Translations under genes and position numbers: made by a program | The notes under the pieces: generated by a model | Told to the model about the DNA's origin: nothing | What the model saw: only the letters and a program-made list of their open reading frames with translations | The model's database searches: none | Origin: an uncultured Spirochaetaceae bacterium | GTDB lineage: Bacteria > Spirochaetota > Spirochaetia > Sphaerochaetales > Sphaerochaetaceae | Assembly: GCA_900321635.1 (NCBI GenBank) | Contig: ONWV01000003.1 | Coordinates: forward strand, 1 to 55,721 | Direction: 5' to 3' | DNA length: 55,721 nt | In this document: piece by piece, positions 52,155 to 55,721 of the stretch | Layout: the number at the start of each line of letters is the position of its first letter | How positions within the stretch are numbered: position 1 is the first letter of the stretch

Positions 52155-53248
52155 GAGCTGAGAAGTTTGCACAGGGAGGCCGTAGTGTCGGTCATCTGGA
52201 AGACGGGCGTGTTGTCTTTATTGATGGCCTGTTTCCAGGAGAAGAAGCTGAAATTTCAATAGTAGAAGACAAAAAAGACTATTGTATCGCCACTGTTAAG
52301 GAAATCTTTGTCAAAAGTCCTGACCGCCGTGCAAGCGTCTGCAAGTACAGCGGAAGCTGCGGCGGCTGTCCTTGGATCGAGCTTTCATATGACAGACAGG
52401 TTGCCGAGAAAGACAGGCTTCTCAAAGAACTGTTTTCGGACTTTCCGGATGCCCATTTCAATGAGCCTGTCACGGGTCCTGAACTTGGCTACCGTTGCCG
52501 TGCCCGTTTCCAGTACTCGGTGAAAAACGGAAAGGCCTCTCTGGGCTTCTGCGCAGAAAACTCCAACACAAGTATAGAAATCAAAAGCTGTCCTGTTGCG
52601 GACAAGGCCCTAAACGACCTTATCTCCAACCCGCCGCGCCTTAATGCCTGGGAGCTTAAAAACAGCGAGCTTTCCTGCATCTCGACAGACGACGGTGTTC
52701 TTTATGACGAAAGAACCGGTTGGATCACAGTGGGAGACAGAAGACTTCCTGTGAGCAACAAGGTTTTCTTTCAGTCAAATCCGATTCTTCTTCCAAAGCT
52801 GATTGACTATGTTGTTTCCCTGACGCAAGGCCCATCTGTCATGGACCTTTACAGCGGAGTGGGTACCTTCAGCGCTTTTTTGGAGGACAGGTTCGATGTG
52901 ACTGCCGTTGAGATCAACAAGTTCTGTCTGTCGTTGGCAAAGCAGCATCTGAAAAAGACCCGCTTCTTTACATCCCCGGTGGAAAAATGGAATCCCAAGG
53001 TAGATAAGGTTGATACTGTCATAGTGGATCCTCCCCGCGTGGGTCTGGACAAGGCCGTACCTCAGATGATTGCCTCCTGGCAGCCGTCAAGAATCATCTA
53101 CGTTTCCTGTTACGCACCCACGCTTCACCGCGACTGCCTGCGCCTTGCGCAGCTGGGCTACAAGGTGGAGTCCATCAGGATGTATGACTTCTACCCACAG
53201 ACGTCTCATGTTGAGACGGTAGTATTGATGTCACAGAAAGATACATAA
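52145..53248 (+). CDS. 23S rRNA (uracil-5-)-methyltransferase, RlmD/TrmA family
   Basis: A 367-residue SAM-dependent methyltransferase that makes 5-methyluridine in RNA. An N-terminal TRAM domain (about residues 1-55) is followed by the iron-sulfur cysteines C66, C72 and C75 (CKYSGSCGGC) and a fourth cysteine in IEIKSCPV. The SAM motif is VMDLYSGVGTFSAFL, then DPPRVGLD and the nucleophile in VSCYAPTLHRD (the usual SCNPATLARD differs but the cysteine is kept). Which uridine it modifies (U747, U1939 or tRNA U54) cannot be told. It overlaps pepF by 10 bases. Confidence 0.9.
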   Translation: MYVRAEKFAQGGRSVGHLEDGRVVFIDGLFPGEEAEISIVEDKKDYCIATVKEIFVKSPDRRASVCKYSGSCGGCPWIELSYDRQVAEKDRLLKELFSDFPDAHFNEPVTGPELGYRCRARFQYSVKNGKASLGFCAENSNTSIEIKSCPVADKALNDLISNPPRLNAWELKNSELSCISTDDGVLYDERTGWITVGDRRLPVSNKVFFQSNPILLPKLIDYVVSLTQGPSVMDLYSGVGTFSAFLEDRFDVTAVEINKFCLSLAKQHLKKTRFFTSPVEKWNPKVDKVDTVIVDPPRVGLDKAVPQMIASWQPSRIIYVSCYAPTLHRDCLRLAQLGYKVESIRMYDFYPQTSHVETVVLMSQKDT

Positions 53249-53361
53249 GACTGTCAAAAGTGCCGTATTTCCGGGGTTTTCGGGCATCTGAGCATCAGCG
53301 GTGGAGAGCAGATTTGACCGTAAAAATCGCTCTGTCAGAACAGATCAATCGCTCTGGTCGG

Positions 53362-53477
53362 AGGGTTGAATAGGCCGTTTAGATGTCATAGGGTTGAGTG
53401 GCCGTTTTAGATGTTTTTGCGGTAGGGTTGAGTTAGTGGTTTGGATAACGGCAGGTTGTGGCTGTGGTTTGAATGTC
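53362..53477. repeat. Degenerate tandem repeats resembling an IS21-family end
   Basis: The stretch 53249-53513 has no gene. Within it, AGGGTTGA(A/G)-TGGCCGTTTT-AGATG-like units begin at 53362, 53390 and 53424, and weaker GTGGTTTG(G/A)AT units continue to about 53477. Terminal arrays of short GTGGCC...TTT units are a known trait of IS21-family insertion sequences. No istA or istB gene is in the window, so if this is a mobile-element end, it is a scar or the element lies elsewhere. The AT-rich accessory genes begin right after it. Confidence 0.45.
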
Positions 53478-53513
53478 AGCGTGGCAACTCGGGATTTATA
53501 AGGAGGCGATAAG

Positions 53514-53861
53514 ATGGATGGCTATAACGAGGATTTTTGGAAAGCGTTAGATGAATTGGTAAGCAATTCAGAAATCGTGATCGACAGGCCCAGAGGCTCT
53601 GCTCATCCCAGATTTCCAAACTTCATCTATAAGGTTGACTATGGCTATTTGAAAGATACCGCCTCTATGGATGGCGGAGGAATTGATGTATGGGTCGGAA
53701 GCGGAGATAAAAAGATTGATGCCATCATGTGTATCGTTGATTTGATGAAGAGAGATTCAGAAATCAAAATACTGGTAGGTTGTACGGAAGAAGAAAAGCT
53801 GGATATATACAAAACGTATAATGAAACGCAGTATATGAAAGGAGTTTTGATACGTCGATAA
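53514..53861 (+). CDS. Inorganic pyrophosphatase-like small protein
   Basis: A 115-residue protein resembling a short family annotated as inorganic pyrophosphatase in Firmicutes. It has DRPRGSAHPRFPNFIYKVDY (residues about 24-43) and SMDGGGIDVWVGS, which place acidic residues like those of a metal-dependent phosphohydrolase. It is well under the length of a classical PPase (about 175), so activity is unproven. AGGAGG lies just upstream. Codon use and composition are AT-richer than the genes to the left, consistent with acquisition from another phylum. Confidence 0.7.
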   Translation: MDGYNEDFWKALDELVSNSEIVIDRPRGSAHPRFPNFIYKVDYGYLKDTASMDGGGIDVWVGSGDKKIDAIMCIVDLMKRDSEIKILVGCTEEEKLDIYKTYNETQYMKGVLIRR

Positions 53862-54014
53862 ATTTCAGTTTGTCGAAAGTATTATATTGGCTGTTTGGCA
53901 GTAGTAAAAGAAGAACGAGGAACTTCCTGCACCGAAGAAAAAGAAGTAAGAAAACACCAACGTTCCCACACTGCCAACGGTGGCGTGGCTGAATGAAGAA
54001 GGAGATATGGATTT

Positions 54015-54527
54015 ATGAAAATTCTTGTGTTGAACGGCAGTCCCAGACCGAATGGGAATACAGCCGGAATGGTAAAGACGTTTCAGCAGGCAGCTGAAGA
54101 ACACGGACATCAGGTAAAAGTGTTCAATGTATGTAAAATGAATATCAAGGGTTGCCTTGCATGCGAATACTGTCACGGAAAAAGGCACGGTCAATGTGTC
54201 CAGAAGGATGATATGCAGGAGATCTATGCGGAGCTGAGGGATGCGGAAATGCTGGTTCTTGCGGCACCGATTTATTACCACGGGATATCCGGACAGCTGA
54301 AATGTGTGATAGACCGGTTCTACTCGGCACTATATCCGACCGCACCTGCAACACTGAAGAAGGTCGCCATGTTCCTCAGCTCCGGAGACGATAATATGTA
54401 CGATGGAGCAAAGTTCTCGTATGATGGCGATTTCCTCGGTTATCTCGGCCTGGAGGGAATGGGTATCTTTACAAATCACGACAGGAACGTGATGTGCAGA
54501 ATAAAAGACATGGCAGCATCTCTATAA
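54015..54527 (+). CDS. NADPH-dependent FMN reductase / flavodoxin-fold protein
   Basis: A 170-residue flavodoxin-fold protein. The FMN phosphate loop LNGSPRPNGNTAGM (residues about 6-19) is intact, followed by CLACEYC and a third cysteine in HGQC, which in related iron-sulfur flavoproteins bind a cluster, then AAPIYYHGISGQLKCVIDRF. Likely reduces quinones, metals or flavin with NADPH. AAGGAGA precedes the ATG. It ends in MAASL and may be slightly short at its C-terminus. Part of the AT-rich accessory tail. Confidence 0.85.
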   Translation: MKILVLNGSPRPNGNTAGMVKTFQQAAEEHGHQVKVFNVCKMNIKGCLACEYCHGKRHGQCVQKDDMQEIYAELRDAEMLVLAAPIYYHGISGQLKCVIDRFYSALYPTAPATLKKVAMFLSSGDDNMYDGAKFSYDGDFLGYLGLEGMGIFTNHDRNVMCRIKDMAASL

Positions 54528-54558
54528 AGTCGCTATCACAACACATAGGGTGAAATGA

Positions 54559-54747
54559 TTACGGGTAGAGAGTATTGCACTGTGCTGTATATCAACGGGA
54601 GTCTTTATGTTTCCAAATCAGAGGGCAGCAGAGATAGCTGTTGATACCGTAAAAGCGTGGCTGGCTGAGACCGGTAGCCAGATGAAGGTTGTATTTAATG
54701 TTTACAAGGATTTGGATTTATAGATATATAGTGAATTATTGCAGTAG
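54559..54747 (+). pseudogene. C-terminal remnant of a macro-domain (ADP-ribose hydrolase) gene
   Basis: The only open frame reads [20 protein letters not shown] then [13 protein letters not shown], an excellent match to the end of a macro domain of the protein-ADP-ribose hydrolase type, with the catalytic ISTG loop. It begins after a stop at 54556 and so has no N-terminal half. It also has an in-frame TAG at 54721-54723 where DLDL-stop-IYSELLQ continues to a second stop at 54745; the reading is restored beyond the TAG, so TAG probably replaced GAG. Both lesions make this a pseudogene. It sits in the accessory tail between the flavodoxin and the EamA genes. Confidence 0.75.
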
Positions 54748-54847
54748 AAGGATGGTACTCAGTATTTTGGAGACCAAGAAATAATATCAACATTATTTTA
54801 TTTTGCAACAAGCTATATTTAGACTCAGATTAGCCTATAGATCACAA

Positions 54848-54875
54848 AGCATCGGATAGTAAAATATCCGGTGCT
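54848..54875. terminator. Hairpin upstream of the EamA gene
   Basis: AGCATCGGATA at 54848-54858 pairs with TATCCGGTGCT at 54865-54875 (one wobble) around GTAAAA. Little T-tract follows. The rest of the 54748-54976 gap is AT-rich and I see no gene in it. Confidence 0.45.
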
Positions 54876-54976
54876 GTATTAGAATTTGATGTATAAGAGT
54901 CATATGAAATTATTAGAAAGGTAAAATTCCAGTTTTATAGACGATGGCAAATATCGAATTTGTAGGGGGTATAGTG

Positions 54977-55390
54977 ATGTGGTTTTGGTTAGCACTCGGT
55001 TCAGCAGTCTTTGCTGCACTGACATCAATACTGGCAAAAGTTGGAATTGAGGGAGTCGAATCCAATCTTGCTACGGCTATACGCACGATGGTAGTTGTTA
55101 TAATGGCTTGGGGAATGGTATTTATTACGCATCAGCAAGGCGGTATCAGAGCAATCAGTCAGAAGAGCTGGATTTTCCTGATCCTGTCCGGGCTGGCAAC
55201 GGGAGCTTCATGGCTATGCTATTACAAGGCATTGCAGATGGGAGATGCTTCCAAAGTAGTGCCGATAGATAAACTGTCCGTAGTTATCACTCTGGTGTTG
55301 GCATTTGTTTTCCTTCATGAAGAGTTTACTGCAAAGTCGATGATTGGATGCATCCTGATCGGGGCCGGAACATTGTTGATGGTTCTATAA
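54977..55390 (+). CDS. Short EamA-family transporter (DMT superfamily)
   Basis: A 137-residue inner-membrane protein with about five hydrophobic helices, one EamA repeat (half the size of the usual ten-helix transporter; it should dimerise). The N-terminal WFWLALGSAVFAALTSILAK and the end LIGAGTLLMVL match this group. ATG 54977 has GGGGG upstream; an earlier in-frame start adds 11 residues without support. It may export amino acids, drugs or metabolites; no substrate is implied. Confidence 0.8.
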   Translation: MWFWLALGSAVFAALTSILAKVGIEGVESNLATAIRTMVVVIMAWGMVFITHQQGGIRAISQKSWIFLILSGLATGASWLCYYKALQMGDASKVVPIDKLSVVITLVLAFVFLHEEFTAKSMIGCILIGAGTLLMVL

Positions 55391-55419
55391 ATAAACAAAT
55401 TCTAATTTATGGGGGAATT

Positions 55420-55721
55420 ATGGTTTTATATCATTATTTTGATAAAAAGATCGGGCCGTTTAGGAATCTTTCGGACCTCAGCGAAGAGGAAGCAAACCAA
55501 ATTTTATTATCTATAAAAGAGACTAAACCGAATTCCATGTGCGCCAAGCGGCAGGAAAGCTATATTTCTGATCGAAGAAGATTTGAAGGAATTCTCAGAG
55601 AAGAATTTTTGAAGAAAGGTGGAAAAATAGAGCGTAATGTTCCGCACTATCTTGTGGTTGGAAAATGCCCATGGCTTCAAAGTTGGTATGAGGATTGCGA
55701 TTATATAGAGATCGATACTGC
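55420..55721 (+). CDS. Partial protein of unknown function, cut by window end
   Basis: An open frame starts at ATG 55420 after GGGGG and runs to the last base without a stop, giving 100 residues so far (MVLYHYFDKKIGPFRNLSDL is the beginning). It is hydrophilic, with charged residues and no signal peptide or clear domain; a segment HYLVVGKCPWLQSWYEDCDY may form the start of a core. I do not recognise the family. AT-rich composition like the neighbouring accessory genes. Confidence 0.55.
   Translation, partial: MVLYHYFDKKIGPFRNLSDLSEEEANQILLSIKETKPNSMCAKRQESYISDRRRFEGILREEFLKKGGKIERNVPHYLVVGKCPWLQSWYEDCDYIEIDT

Noticed and set aside
53862-54014. Short lysine-rich reading frames between the PPase-like and flavodoxin genes
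   Set aside because: The frame KKNEELPAPKKKK and the one after it look like possible C-terminal remnants, but a frameshift would be needed to join them to anything, so I do not call a gene.
54748-54840. Reading frame of about 32 codons after the macro-domain remnant
   Set aside because: No start or ribosome binding site and no recognisable similarity.

Overview
The window looks like chromosomal DNA of an anaerobic, probably host- or gut-associated spirochaete. I infer this from several things together: tripartite tricarboxylate (TTT) and TAXI-type TRAP transporters, small secreted beta-barrel proteins ending in phenylalanine, an LPP20-like lipoprotein, PPi/NTP-type housekeeping enzymes of mixed Gram-negative and Firmicute flavour, and an Hsp33/RlmKL pair. 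The assignment to Spirochaetota is an inference; no rRNA is present to confirm it.

Layout. (1) 1-755: a long non-coding stretch with two families of short inverted repeats. (2) 0.79-8.3 kb: a glucarate operon, gudD-tctC-tctB-tctA-garR, ending in a terminator, facing an iclR regulator gene; divergent from iclR is a DUF362 ferredoxin-like protein. A shared sequence upstream of gudD and iclR is a candidate IclR operator. (3) 8.3-12.2 kb: a CUT2 sugar ABC transporter, chvE-mmsA-mmsB, on the minus strand. (4) 12.5-17.4 kb: a TAXI/TRAP transporter divergent from a LysR regulator and a TSUP permease, with a palindrome between them. (5) 17.4-25.3 kb: two tandem paralogous outer-membrane proteins, then pepT, a secreted protein, an LPP20-like lipoprotein and an M16C protease whose zinc motif reads HxxGH instead of HxxEH. 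(6) 25.3-33.1 kb: a tightly overlapped housekeeping run, cdaA-cdaR-acpS-truA-UDG-priA-def-fmt-radical SAM, so that c-di-AMP synthesis, acyl-carrier activation, tRNA modification, DNA repair/restart and N-formyl-methionine metabolism may be co-transcribed. (7) 33.1-39.8 kb: an FKBP isomerase, an HdeD-like membrane protein, a phosphohexomutase, a second TAXI/TRAP system and radC. (8) 39.8-44.4 kb: an AT-rich repeat cluster and a putative PD-(D/E)XK-like protein, a MalY-type lyase, tRNA-Arg(CCG), a nucleotidyltransferase, a beta-barrel fusion and mscL. (9) 44.5-53.2 kb: rlmKL-hslO, then a sigma54-type two-component system, pepF and an RlmD/TrmA-family methyltransferase. (10) 53.25-55.7 kb: an accessory tail with repeats resembling IS21-family ends, AT-richer Firmicute-like genes and a decayed macro-domain gene.

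How the genes work together: most of the left half is uptake of small organic acids and sugars (glucarate through TTT, sugars through ChvE/Mms, unknown anions through two TRAP systems), each with its own regulator or strong promoter. The middle is core information processing. The right edge is recently acquired or decaying DNA. The most unusual items are the HxxGH M16C protease, the repeat families at 148-557 and 39,790-39,980, the nuclease-like protein beside the second repeat cluster, and the mobile-element scar with a macro-domain pseudogene.
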